Of a stretch of DNA of 64,000 nucleotides, positions 18,543 to 28,314 are shown piece by piece. A program made the translations under genes and the position numbers. Source of the stretch: Zoogloea sp. (GTDB lineage: Bacteria > Pseudomonadota > Gammaproteobacteria > Burkholderiales > Rhodocyclaceae); the NCBI GenBank assembly GCA_016703645.1, contig JADJBR010000007.1, forward strand, positions 1,302,001 through 1,366,000, written 5' to 3'. The notes under the pieces are model-generated. The model searched no databases and had not been told where the DNA came from. It was given only the letters and a program-made list of their open reading frames with translations. Numbering within the stretch: the first letter of the stretch is position 1; every line of letters begins with the position of its first letter.

Positions 18543-18824
18543 TCCGCGGGCCCGTCCGCCAGGCCCCGGTGGCCCCACCATGAGCCGCAGCACGCCTCTT
18601 GCCGAGTCCAGGCCGGCCCGCTCGGCCGGCCCGTCGCCCGTGGCCGAATCGGCCCATCGGCCCACTCGGCCAAGTCGCCTGCCGCCGCGGAGCCCGCCAG
18701 GGCATCCGCGGGCTCGGGTGCGGGCCCGACCCCCGCCAGCGGTGCCGCGGCACCGCCTCCCCAAGCACCACGGGGGGGAGACCAGACCGACTACCTGCAG
18801 CGCCGGCTCGGGGCAGCTCCCCGC

Positions 18825-21800
18825 TTGAACCAGACGGACAGGGGCCAGGCGCTCCCCCAGCGCTCTGCCCTTGAACGACTGTTTGGCGAACCCCTCACCG
18901 GCCTCGACCTGGCCTTTGGCGTCCCCGCCCCGGGCGGACGGCGCGACGCCCACGCGGCGGCCCGGGGAAACCGCGTGGAGTTCGCCGACCGGGCGCCCCC
19001 CCTCGATCTGCTGGCCCACGAGCTGGCCCACACCGTGCAGGCCCGACGGGGCGCCGAAGGCCCCGGCGACAGCCGCGACAGCCTGGAAGCGGAGGCCCGC
19101 CGGGCCGCCCGCAGCGCATCCGGCGGCACGCCACTGCAACTCAAGGGCCGCGCACCGGATGCCTGGCTTTACGACGCACCCACCTCTCCCCGGGGGGCCG
19201 AGGCCCTGCGCACGGCGATCAGAACACCCGCCACGGATGGCCCCCCCAGCGTCCGCGTGCTGGCCATTCTCCGGGAGAACGCCGCCCCGGCCGACATGGC
19301 CCGCCTGCGTGCAGAGTACGGCGCCAACTTCTTTGGCGATCTGAAGAAGTGCCTCGACGACACCACCTGGGGCGAAGCCCGCGCCTACCTGGGCGCCCAG
19401 CTCACCCTGGCCGAGAACATCCAGACCCGCACCGGTATCCTGATCGACGATCAGGCCGGGGTCTTCGAAACCCTGGAGCGCTGGCCGGAAGACGACGCAT
19501 TGCGCATGATCGAGGACGCCCAGGGCGTCGCCGCCCCGGCCCCTGCCCCCGGCGTGGCACCCGGTGCAGCGGGGCCGGCGCCCTCCGCCCGTGCCAGTTG
19601 GGCCGAGGTGCAGGATGCCCTGAGCCACGCGCTCGACGCCGACGGCCAATACCGGGCCACCCAGATTCTCCTGGGCAAGGCAGAACGCGCCCGCGCCAGC
19701 AGGCCCCCACCGCCACCGGGCAGCCCCGCGCGGGAAGACGCCGTATCGAAGCAGCGGGTGGCCTATGCCCATACCCGCATCGTCGCCGCCGAAGGCGCGG
19801 GGCGCGCCCGGGATGCCTTCCTCGCCATTGCCGATCTGAACGCCGCCCAACGGGCCGCACTGCGCCCGCGCCTGGACGGCGGTAGCTGGCCGCGGCTGGG
19901 CGCGGCCATTGGCCGGGTCCGGGCCATCGCCAGCGAACCCGACGATGCCGCCGCCCTGGCACAAGCCCTGCGCGCCGCAGGCGAAGGCAGCGGAGACATC
20001 TCCCCGGCAATGCTCCAGCATGCTGCCGGGCGGGCCGGCGACATGATTGCAACAGCCCGTGCCCGCCTTGCCGCCCTGCCGCCCACGTCCAGCGAAGAGC
20101 GCAACCGCCTCACCGCCGAGCTGGAGAGCCTTGAACGGCGCTTCCACGAAGGCACCCTGGTCCAGTCCCTCTACTTCGCCTCCCATCAGACGGGGGGCGA
20201 AACCCTCAAGGCTCTCGGCGCACCCGAAGAGCTGGCGGCCCAGTTCACCATCAACAAGGTGGGCAACTTCGACGAGCTTCTGGCCTTCATCCGCAAGGTG
20301 CCGGCCGCGCGCCGCCTCGCCATCACCCAGTCGCCCTGGTATCAACCCAAGCTGACCCAGGTGATGGGCATCAACCCGGACACGGCGCGCATGAACCTGC
20401 TGCTGGCCGCCCTTTACGAGGGCAACCCGCAGCTCGCCAATACCGACTTCCTGCGCCGGCAGCAGGCCATGCTGGACGCCTACGATGTTGAACGGGCGTG
20501 GGATCCGGACGATCCGGTCAAGGCGTGGATCATCCTGTCCCGCAAGACCCCCGCTCGCTGCCAGGCCCTGGTGGAACTGATGAAGTTTCAGCCCGACCCG
20601 GAGCAAAAGGCGGCGAAGCCGCCCCCACCGCTGTATGCCCTGCTCCAGCGCCTGGAAGCCGGCCTCGCGCGGGAGCGCGTCCTGGCCCTGCGGCTACGGC
20701 AGGGGCTCGCCGGCGATGGCGCAAGGCTGCTCCGGGAAGACGCCATCAAGGTCCGCGGCAGCGCAAACACAGCGCTGATCGACAACCCCCGGGCCTACAT
20801 CGAGAGCGTCATCAACACGCCGGCAGCCCAGGCCGAGCTTCGCCGTGGCATGGTGATCCGGCGCCGGCTGACGGAGAACCCGAGCCTGCCGGTCTCGGCC
20901 GAGGATCGCGCCCTTGCCGCCAAGTACGATGGCGCGCGCCAGGCCGCCGAGCAGATCGGCGACAAGGACCCGGCACTGCGTGAAGCCTTCGAGAACGTGG
21001 CCTTCGGCGAACCGGACCTGCAGGGCGCCCAGCCCGGCCAGGACCCGGCGGTCGAGGCCGACTTCATGCACTACCGGCTGGAGGCCCGCCTCGCGGCCGT
21101 GCGCACCCAGGGCTCCAAGGCCACCACCGACGTTGTGAGCTGGGCCGGCCCGACGGTGGACGAGAACGCCGCCCGTTTCCGCGTCTACTACGACCAGGTG
21201 CGCCTGCGCGGCATCGGCCGCCCCGAACTGGCCCAGCTCGCGGACTACTACTACCGGACGATGGCGGCGCTGGATGCCTTTGCGCCGGCCAACCGGGCGT
21301 TTGCTTCCACGGCCGCGCAACTGGTGGCGGCGGTGGCCGCCACCGTGGTGGTCTCCGCCGCCAGCGGTGGCAGCCTCGGGCCGGTGGCCGTGGGCGCCCT
21401 CGCGGCCTTTGTCGGCGGGGCCACGGCGGGGCTCACCGGTGCCGCCATCCGCGGCAATTCCACCTCCGGTGAAGTGCTGACCGACGTGGCGACCGGGGCG
21501 GTGGAAGGGGCTGTTTCGGTGGTGGGCTCGGCGTTGGCGGCAAAGGCCGTGCATGGCGCCACCGCCGGCCGCGCGGCGGGGCAGGCAGCACGCATGGCCG
21601 GCGGCCAGGCCGTGCGCACCGCCACGGGCGGCGCCGGGGCCGCCGTGGCGGAGGCCGTCATCGACGGGGCCATTGGTGGCGCGGCGGGCGAGCTCTTCCA
21701 GACGGCCATCGACGAAGCCACCTGGGACCGGGGCGTCGCCTCCGCCCTGGCCGCCCTGCTCGCCGCTTTGGCCAGGGGTGCGGCGATGGGTGCCGGTGCC

Positions 21801-23543
21801 GGTCTGGTCGGCGGCCTGGCCACGACGGGCCTGGGCGCGGCCTGGCGGCGCGTGGCCGGCAGCCATGGCCCGCAGGCGGTGAGCGAAGTCCTGAGCGCCT
21901 TCGACCACATCTCGATCGGCAAGGCCGACCACCTCGCCGGCCTGTCCGAGCCCCAGCTAGAAGCCCTCTTCCGCGCCCGCCGTCTGGCCCTGGCCGGTGA
22001 CGACGAGTCGGCCGTGGCCCTGCTCCGGCAGATGAACGTGGTGCCCGAGGGCAAGGCCGGCGAACTGCTCGATGCCTTCCGGGCGCGGCGCAAGCTGGTG
22101 GAAAAGGCCGCCGCCGAAATGGGCATCGCCATCGACGACCCGGCCCTGGCCGAACGGCTGCGCGTCGGCAACGTGATGGTGACGCCGGATCTGCCCGCGG
22201 GCGCCGCCCAGGTGCGCTACGCCGTGGGCCTGGACGGCGTGAAAAAGCTGGAGCTGTGGGTGGGCCGCGGCACCCGGCTAGGCGACGTCACCATCCACCA
22301 GGCCACGGCCGACGCCCTGCGCCGCTGGGGCGAAGACACCGCCAACCTGCGCGGCATGCTCGAAAGGGTGCGGGCCTGGGCGCGGGGCGGCACGCTTTCC
22401 AACGAAGAGGAAGTCATCCTCGAACTGCAGAAGCACGCACACATGATCGAGGCGCGGGAGCAGGCCCTGTCGGGTCTGACCCCCGGCAGCGACACCGCCC
22501 ACCGCCTCGACGGGGAGATCGCCACCCTGCGCAGCGATGCGGAAGCACTGCAAGGCCGTCTGGGCGGCTTTGGCGTTCCGGAGGGGGTCATTGCCGGGTA
22601 TGGCGGACGCAACTCGGGCGACACCTCCCTCCGCCCACCGGTGCGGGTGACATCCGAACCCCCCATCACGTTCAGGAGGCGACGCTTCAATGACATCTCG
22701 CAGCTACCCCGCAACGCGGATGGTTCCATCGCGCCCATCCCCGACGGCGTGGTGTATGAATTCCCCGGCGGGAACCGGGTCTGGCGGGAGGGTGACATCT
22801 ATCGCCACGACACGGTGCTGGGGCCGTCCACGGGCAGGCGTCAGACCGAGCTTGAGATGCCCAGCGCCTCCGAGCACGGACGCCCCGAGGTGGCCGGCAT
22901 GGAGCGCGCCCACACTCTGGGCCAGGGCACCGGCTTCGAGAGCCCCTTTGCCATCTTCTACGCGCCCCGGGAGGTCAATCAGATCATCCAGAACAACGGC
23001 GTCGAAGAGATGCTGCGGGGCCTGCACAACAGCGCACGCCCCGGCGAGAGCTTCCACGTGTCCACCCTGACCAAGCCCCACCCGGGCACCCAGCGGCTGG
23101 CCGAGATCCGCTACCGGGTGGAGGTCAAGCGCGGCGACGGCAGCCCGGAGTTTCTGTTCGAATACCAGATCACCGTGGGCCGTGAAGCGCCCTTCCAGGT
23201 CAACCATGGCCTCGCCAACATCACCGAAGATCCGGACCTGGCCCAGTTCGCAGACCTGGTGGATGTTCCCCAGCGCCTGCGCTCGCGCTTTGCGATGCAC
23301 TCGGGCGGCGCCGGCAGCGCCCCGGTTGTCGAGGCCCGCAACTGGCCCAGCGTCCAGCATCTCATTGATCAGCCCGTCGCCACCGCGGCCCTGCCCGCCG
23401 ACTACATCCGCCAGCGCAGCGCAGACGGCACCTCATGGATCATCCGCCGCCGGGATGCCAATGACGCGGAGTTCCAGCGCCTGACGGTCAGAACCCGCGC
23501 CGATGGCGTCCCGGTCATCGCCGTCTGGCGCGCTTTCGAATAG
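18825..23543 (+). CDS. eCIS cargo: DUF4157 protein with a polymorphic-toxin type 4-like C-terminus
   Basis: From TTG 18825 the frame encodes 1572 residues. DUF4157 lies near the start with the HExxH motif in LLAHELAHTVQ (about residue 64); this domain marks eCIS cargo. A long helical middle follows, then a Gly/Ala hydrophobic stretch (about 825-912) like those of membrane-crossing toxins. The C-terminal 215 residues contain MERAHTLGQGTGFESPF, APREVNQIIQNNGVEE and RLAEIRYRVEV, resembling polymorphic-toxin type 4. The frame is open back to 18543 without an ATG and is protein-like from about 18660. An ATG at 18580 lies in another frame, so a one-base loss near 18655 may hide the true N-terminus. 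No immunity gene follows. Confidence 0.75.
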   Translation: MNQTDRGQALPQRSALERLFGEPLTGLDLAFGVPAPGGRRDAHAAARGNRVEFADRAPPLDLLAHELAHTVQARRGAEGPGDSRDSLEAEARRAARSASGGTPLQLKGRAPDAWLYDAPTSPRGAEALRTAIRTPATDGPPSVRVLAILRENAAPADMARLRAEYGANFFGDLKKCLDDTTWGEARAYLGAQLTLAENIQTRTGILIDDQAGVFETLERWPEDDALRMIEDAQGVAAPAPAPGVAPGAAGPAPSARASWAEVQDALSHALDADGQYRATQILLGKAERARASRPPPPPGSPAREDAVSKQRVAYAHTRIVAAEGAGRARDAFLAIADLNAAQRAALRPRLDGGSWPRLGAAIGRVRAIASEPDDAAALAQALRAAGEGSGDISPAMLQHAAGRAGDMIATARARLAALPPTSSEERNRLTAELESLERRFHEGTLVQSLYFASHQTGGETLKALGAPEELAAQFTINKVGNFDELLAFIRKVPAARRLAITQSPWYQPKLTQVMGINPDTARMNLLLAALYEGNPQLANTDFLRRQQAMLDAYDVERAWDPDDPVKAWIILSRKTPARCQALVELMKFQPDPEQKAAKPPPPLYALLQRLEAGLARERVLALRLRQGLAGDGARLLREDAIKVRGSANTALIDNPRAYIESVINTPAAQAELRRGMVIRRRLTENPSLPVSAEDRALAAKYDGARQAAEQIGDKDPALREAFENVAFGEPDLQGAQPGQDPAVEADFMHYRLEARLAAVRTQGSKATTDVVSWAGPTVDENAARFRVYYDQVRLRGIGRPELAQLADYYYRTMAALDAFAPANRAFASTAAQLVAAVAATVVVSAASGGSLGPVAVGALAAFVGGATAGLTGAAIRGNSTSGEVLTDVATGAVEGAVSVVGSALAAKAVHGATAGRAAGQAARMAGGQAVRTATGGAGAAVAEAVIDGAIGGAAGELFQTAIDEATWDRGVASALAALLAALARGAAMGAGAGLVGGLATTGLGAAWRRVAGSHGPQAVSEVLSAFDHISIGKADHLAGLSEPQLEALFRARRLALAGDDESAVALLRQMNVVPEGKAGELLDAFRARRKLVEKAAAEMGIAIDDPALAERLRVGNVMVTPDLPAGAAQVRYAVGLDGVKKLELWVGRGTRLGDVTIHQATADALRRWGEDTANLRGMLERVRAWARGGTLSNEEEVILELQKHAHMIEAREQALSGLTPGSDTAHRLDGEIATLRSDAEALQGRLGGFGVPEGVIAGYGGRNSGDTSLRPPVRVTSEPPITFRRRRFNDISQLPRNADGSIAPIPDGVVYEFPGGNRVWREGDIYRHDTVLGPSTGRRQTELEMPSASEHGRPEVAGMERAHTLGQGTGFESPFAIFYAPREVNQIIQNNGVEEMLRGLHNSARPGESFHVSTLTKPHPGTQRLAEIRYRVEVKRGDGSPEFLFEYQITVGREAPFQVNHGLANITEDPDLAQFADLVDVPQRLRSRFAMHSGGAGSAPVVEARNWPSVQHLIDQPVATAALPADYIRQRSADGTSWIIRRRDANDAEFQRLTVRTRADGVPVIAVWRAFE

Positions 23544-23588
23544 GCCCTGCGATGACCGCCCCCAATCAACCCGCCTGGTGAAATCATC

Positions 23589-24725
23589 ATGGCCCGCACA
23601 CCGATCCGCCATCCCCCCGTCACCCGCGACCGCCCCGCCGAACAGCGGGCCGACCGGGTTGCCCGGGGCGAGCGCCCGGCCCGCAGCAGCCGCGTGGCCC
23701 GGGATGCCGCCCCATCCGCCCTGGGCCTGGGCACCGGCCAGCCCCTGCCCGCCACCGAGCGCCGCTATTTCGAGAGCCGCCTCGGCACCGATCTCACCGG
23801 GGTACGCATCCATCCGGACACCGAGACCGCAACCAGCCTGCGTGCCAACGCCTTTGCCGCCGGCCGCGACATCGCCTTTGCTCCGGGTCGCTGGCAGCCG
23901 GGCACGACAGAAGGCCGGCGCCTGCTGGGCCACGAGCTGGCCCATGTACTCGAACAGGGCCGCAGCCGGCAGCCGGCCGTGCAACTGGAAGAGGCCACCA
24001 AGCCCGAGGACGCCGACAAGGCCGCCGACGCCCTGAGCGAGGGCGTGAAGACCGTCGTGGAACAGGCCAAGGAGAACGAAGGGGTGAAGAGCGCCCTGCT
24101 CGACCCGGCCAAGAACTACGCCCTGCGCCAGTGGAACCCCCTGAGCACCGCCGAGAAGGTGGGGGTGGCCGGCTTCGGAGCCGGCACCTACGGACTGGCC
24201 CTGGGCGCCGGCCTGGCCGACCCCGCCGGACGCAAACTGCTGTCGGACGTGAACCTGGTGGCGCCCCTGGGGCTGATCCCCTATTCCACGCTCACCGGCT
24301 TCAGCTATGTGCTGCCCGCCACCCCGGGCAGCCCCACCCTGTTCAAGGCCAGCTTCTCGGGGGACGATCTGCTGGGTCTGGCCCATCAGAAGGTCTCATG
24401 GATGCCCCCCATGACCCTCAGCCTGGACCTGGGCTGGAGCGTCGATCCCTCCGGCGCGGTGAGCCTGAGCACGGCCAGCGCCGTGTGGGGGGTGATGCCC
24501 GGCGTGTCGCTGAAACTGGGCAGCGGCGCAGCGCCCGAATGGAAGCCGCTGGTCAGCGGCCCCGATGGCCAGACGGCGACCGTCATGAAGTCGGTGCCGG
24601 CCCCGGCGGGCAGCACCGCACCGCCGGCCGGCACCGGCGTGTTCGTCACCGTGGACCTGCTCAAGGCGCCCTTTATCCCCGCACCGATCCGCTCGGCGCT
24701 GGGGGGAGACACGAAGGGGAAGTGA
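23589..24725 (+). CDS. eCIS cargo: DUF4157 protein with uncharacterised beta-rich C-terminus
   Basis: The 378-residue protein starts with a basic Arg-rich leader, then the complete DUF4157 pattern: ATERRYFESRLGTDLTGVRIH, GRDIAFAPGRW and LLGHELAHVLEQ (HExxH near residue 114). The C-terminal 220 residues are new to me. There is a Gly-rich hydrophobic turn (GFGAGTYGLALGAGLADPAG), then alternating beta strands (MTLSLDLGWSVDPSGAVSLS), possibly a small beta-barrel or pore-like fold. It lies between two larger cargo genes and has no obvious immunity partner. The domain call is firm; effector activity is unknown. Confidence 0.75.
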   Translation: MARTPIRHPPVTRDRPAEQRADRVARGERPARSSRVARDAAPSALGLGTGQPLPATERRYFESRLGTDLTGVRIHPDTETATSLRANAFAAGRDIAFAPGRWQPGTTEGRRLLGHELAHVLEQGRSRQPAVQLEEATKPEDADKAADALSEGVKTVVEQAKENEGVKSALLDPAKNYALRQWNPLSTAEKVGVAGFGAGTYGLALGAGLADPAGRKLLSDVNLVAPLGLIPYSTLTGFSYVLPATPGSPTLFKASFSGDDLLGLAHQKVSWMPPMTLSLDLGWSVDPSGAVSLSTASAVWGVMPGVSLKLGSGAAPEWKPLVSGPDGQTATVMKSVPAPAGSTAPPAGTGVFVTVDLLKAPFIPAPIRSALGGDTKGK

Positions 24726-24782
24726 GGCCATGGACACCCGCAGCCCTCCCACCCCCACCCTGGTCGCGCGTCAACGCCCGCC

Positions 24783-27700
24783 ATGCCCGTCAAAGCCGAC
24801 CTCACCCACGCCGACAAGCCGGTAAAGGTCGGTGCCACCCACGACCCGGCGGAGGCCGAGGCCGACCATCTGGCCGAGTTTCTGATCGCCACGCCGGGCG
24901 CCCAGCCCCTCGCCTGCGGTGCCTGCGCCGCCGGTGACGCCCCCTGCCCGGCCTGCGCCACCGGTGCCGCCACCCTGCGCCGCAAGGCGCTCGGCGGAGA
25001 ACCCGCCGGCAGCGCCATGTCGCCAGCGGTCGGCCAGGCCCTCTCGGCACCCGCCACACCACTCCCGGATGCCGCCCGGCGACGCTTCGAACACCGCCTC
25101 GGTACCGACCTGGCGGCACTGCGGGTGCACACGGGCACCGCCGCCGCCCGCGCGGCGCACAGCATGGGCGCCCGTGCCTTTGCCCTGGGTCACGACATCG
25201 TCTTCGGTGCTGGCGAGTACCGCCCCGACACCCGGGACGGTCAGCGTCTGCTCGCCCACGAGGTGGCCCACGTGGTGCAGGACGGCCCGGGCGGCACCCT
25301 GCGCCGCAAACCGAGCACCCCGCCCGACCCGGTGCAGGACGCCAGCGACGACGAGCGGCAGCTCGAGAAGATGCAGATCTTGCCGGAGAGCAACTTCATC
25401 AATGGCGCCGCCAGCGTTGGCGGGCTGAAGGCCTGGCAGGCCCGCTACCCCCTGTCCTACGAAGAGATGAAGAAGCGGGCCGTCGCCCTTTACGGCGAGG
25501 CCGGCTACGAACGCCTCCTGGCCGCCGACGGCCAGGTGCTGCCGCTGGTGCAGAAATCCGAAATGCTGATGACGCGGCTGACGGCGCTGCGTGACCGCTA
25601 CGACGCTGAAGACGAAGCGGCCCACACGGTCATCGACGCCTACGGTGGCACCAATTTTCTGATCGGCGACAACGTCCGCGGCTGGTTCGACCTGAACTAC
25701 GACTGGCTGGGCCAGCAGTACTCCAAGTACGACAATTTCGACCTCGGGCTCTTCCAGGCGCTGCTGTCGGAGGATGTGGACACCCTGATCGAGCGGGTGG
25801 CCGAGAACGCCGACGCCGCCAAGCTGGAGGCCGACGAAGAAAAGGAGCGCAAGGAAGGCTGGATTGAGGACGGGGCCGGCGTGCTGGGCAGCGTGGTGGC
25901 CAGGCGGGACGACGTGTTCTTCGATGACGAGATCGCCCTGGAGAGCGTGCTCGACCCGCCGGAAGGCAGCGACAAGGCCGACGAAATGCTGGCCATGGCC
26001 CGCTACGCCGGCCGCATGTCGGCAGTGGTGAAGGTGAAGGAGCGCTATTACGCCTACAGCCTGTCGGAAGATTTCGACCAGTCGAACGTGTTCTGGGGCA
26101 AGGAGCTGGATGCTTACTCCCGCGTGGTGCCGGCCGGGCCCCTGGGCGGGGCGGTGGTGGCCCTCACCACCACCAGCGGCCTGCCCCTGAAGGGCGAGGA
26201 TGGGGGGCGCTTCAAGGGTGGCGACCAGCTCAACAACCCGGAAACCTATCTCGACACCGACACCGAGATGCTGGCCTCGGGGAAGGCTGACGCCCTGGGG
26301 CTGAGCCCTTCGGTGATGTTCCGCAGCATGGTGCGCAACCTGGCCCTGGTGAACCTGAAGCAGGCCGAAGCCAACCTGCAGGGCATCGAGAATCAGATGA
26401 TGCCCGACTTCGGCATCGATCCGGCGGCCGGCGCCGCGTTGCAGAAGGACACCGCCCGCCTGCGGGAGCTGACCGTTCAGGTGGCAGGGCTGGCCGTGGA
26501 GATCGGCGACAGCGAGGCCAGCGAAGAACAGATAGACCGCCGCGATGCGCTGCTCTCGGAAATCGGCACCATCAACGAGCGCAGCCCGGCCGCCGCGCTG
26601 ATGGTCAAGAGCAGCCGCAAACCGGACGACCAGGACCCGGTCGAGGAAGACCAGATCGAGGACACGCTGGCCGACAAGCGGAGTGGCGATGCAGCCATGA
26701 CCGCGGTCAATGAAGCCCGTGACCGCAAGGCCAACATCAACAAGGTTCGCCTCGCCCTCTTTGATGACCCGGATTTCGTGCTCGGCCTCGACGTGCTCCA
26801 CGACGCAGTGCTGGCCCACTTCTCCGAAACGGACCGCCTGCGCATCAAGGCCGAGCTGGTCTTCAACACCATTGCCTCGGTGGCCGGCACCATCGGCCTG
26901 CTCGGGCTCGACCTGGCCCTGCTGGTGGCGGGCTTCTTCACCGGCGGCCTCACCTGGCCCGGCCTGATGCTCCACGGCGCCGGCACTGCCCTCGGGCTGG
27001 CCCAGGCCGGCCAGCAGATCAAGCACGCCCAGATGGTGTCGGCCATGTCCGAGCTGGACCTGGAAGGCGGTTTCCAGCTCGCCGGCAAGGACCAGGCCAA
27101 GAGCGCCCGCAACTGGGCACTGGTGGGTTCGGCCCTGAGCTTCCTGTCGGTGATCGGGCTGGCCCGCACCGGCGCCAAGCTCCTGGCCGCCACCGAGCGC
27201 GAAGCCAACCTGGTGGGACGCATCGCGCGCCAGGCCGGCGTGACGGAAGAGGTGATGGAAGGCGCCCTGCGCACAAACTGGCGCGGCATGCCCAACCCCG
27301 ACAAAGGCGCCCTGCGCAGCCTGGTGCTGGCCAAACTGCCGGAACCCCTGGCCAAGCGCTACGGCAACCTCGCCATTGAAGTGCTCAGCGAGGAGGACTG
27401 GGCCCGCCTGTACGGGCCGAAATCACCCTCCCAAGCGGCTACCGAGTTCACCCGCAACGCCGCCGGCCAGCTGGTGCCCACCCGCATCCTGTTCCGCCGC
27501 AATGGCAACATCTTCGCCCTCCATGAAGAAGCCATGCACATCGCCCAGGCGGCGGAAAGCCCCGAGATGGCCAAGCGCATCGAGGCAGTGTCGGGGCTCA
27601 CCAAGGGCATTTGGGCCAGCAAGAGCCTCCCGGAAAAGCTGCAAGCCGTGCGCGGCGTGCTGGAAGTGGAGCTGGACGCCCAGGAGCGCATCCTGGCCCG

Positions 27701-28301
27701 CGCCCAGCAGGTGGGCGACACCGAGACCATGGACGACGCCTTTGCGCAAATGGAGAACCTCTCCATCAAGCTCGCCGAACTGGACCAATCGGTGGCCAAC
27801 CCGGCGTCGCGCCTGCCTGCGTGGTTCGACGCCGCCGAGGTGCCGTCGATCTTCGCCAGCCCGCGCTTGCCCCGCAGCCGGGGCAGCTGGAGCGGCGCCC
27901 CGGGCAACTCCATCTGGAAATCCACCAACCCCAAGGTCAAGGCCATCGTCGGCAACAAGGGGGTGCGCTTCAGCAATGGCTACCCGGATTTCCGGGAGTA
28001 CTCCATCGGCCAGGTGAACATCGGCCAGACGGGCCATGCCGGCGACTTCGCCGAAGCCGACATCAAGTTTGCCGAGGGCATCGCCAACGGCACCCGCAAG
28101 CCCCCGGCGGGCTACACCAAGGCCGACTTCATGACGAACGGGCAGCCCGTTGCCGCTGCCACCGAACGCTTCCGCCGTGCAGAAGGCTTCACGTGGCATC
28201 ATCACCAGGGCGGCAACCAGATGATGCTCGTGCCCACCAAACTGCACGCCAACGTGCCCCACACAGGCGGCGCCTCGGCCGCCCGGGCCGGTGGCCCCTG
28301 A
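24783..28301 (+). CDS. eCIS cargo: DUF4157 protein with C-terminal WHH-type HNH nuclease
   Basis: The 1172-residue protein opens with the DPAEAEADHLAEF helix and a Cys-rich patch (LACGACAAGDAPCPACATG, a possible zinc knuckle). DUF4157 follows, with RLGTDLAALRVHTGTAAARA and LLAHEVAHVVQD (HExxH near residue 158). A long helical body includes a hydrophobic segment (LLGLDLALLVAGFFTGGLTW, about 715-735). The last 40 residues hold FTWHHHQGGNQMMLVP and HANVPHTGG, the signature of the HNH/ENDO VII superfamily with conserved WHH, a DNase toxin fold. The neighbouring SMI1/KNR4 gene fits as immunity. ATG 24783 is preferred; no close Shine-Dalgarno was seen. Confidence 0.85.
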   Translation: MPVKADLTHADKPVKVGATHDPAEAEADHLAEFLIATPGAQPLACGACAAGDAPCPACATGAATLRRKALGGEPAGSAMSPAVGQALSAPATPLPDAARRRFEHRLGTDLAALRVHTGTAAARAAHSMGARAFALGHDIVFGAGEYRPDTRDGQRLLAHEVAHVVQDGPGGTLRRKPSTPPDPVQDASDDERQLEKMQILPESNFINGAASVGGLKAWQARYPLSYEEMKKRAVALYGEAGYERLLAADGQVLPLVQKSEMLMTRLTALRDRYDAEDEAAHTVIDAYGGTNFLIGDNVRGWFDLNYDWLGQQYSKYDNFDLGLFQALLSEDVDTLIERVAENADAAKLEADEEKERKEGWIEDGAGVLGSVVARRDDVFFDDEIALESVLDPPEGSDKADEMLAMARYAGRMSAVVKVKERYYAYSLSEDFDQSNVFWGKELDAYSRVVPAGPLGGAVVALTTTSGLPLKGEDGGRFKGGDQLNNPETYLDTDTEMLASGKADALGLSPSVMFRSMVRNLALVNLKQAEANLQGIENQMMPDFGIDPAAGAALQKDTARLRELTVQVAGLAVEIGDSEASEEQIDRRDALLSEIGTINERSPAAALMVKSSRKPDDQDPVEEDQIEDTLADKRSGDAAMTAVNEARDRKANINKVRLALFDDPDFVLGLDVLHDAVLAHFSETDRLRIKAELVFNTIASVAGTIGLLGLDLALLVAGFFTGGLTWPGLMLHGAGTALGLAQAGQQIKHAQMVSAMSELDLEGGFQLAGKDQAKSARNWALVGSALSFLSVIGLARTGAKLLAATEREANLVGRIARQAGVTEEVMEGALRTNWRGMPNPDKGALRSLVLAKLPEPLAKRYGNLAIEVLSEEDWARLYGPKSPSQAATEFTRNAAGQLVPTRILFRRNGNIFALHEEAMHIAQAAESPEMAKRIEAVSGLTKGIWASKSLPEKLQAVRGVLEVELDAQERILARAQQVGDTETMDDAFAQMENLSIKLAELDQSVANPASRLPAWFDAAEVPSIFASPRLPRSRGSWSGAPGNSIWKSTNPKVKAIVGNKGVRFSNGYPDFREYSIGQVNIGQTGHAGDFAEADIKFAEGIANGTRKPPAGYTKADFMTNGQPVAAATERFRRAEGFTWHHHQGGNQMMLVPTKLHANVPHTGGASAARAGGP

Positions 28302-28314
28302 CAGGAGACAGTCC

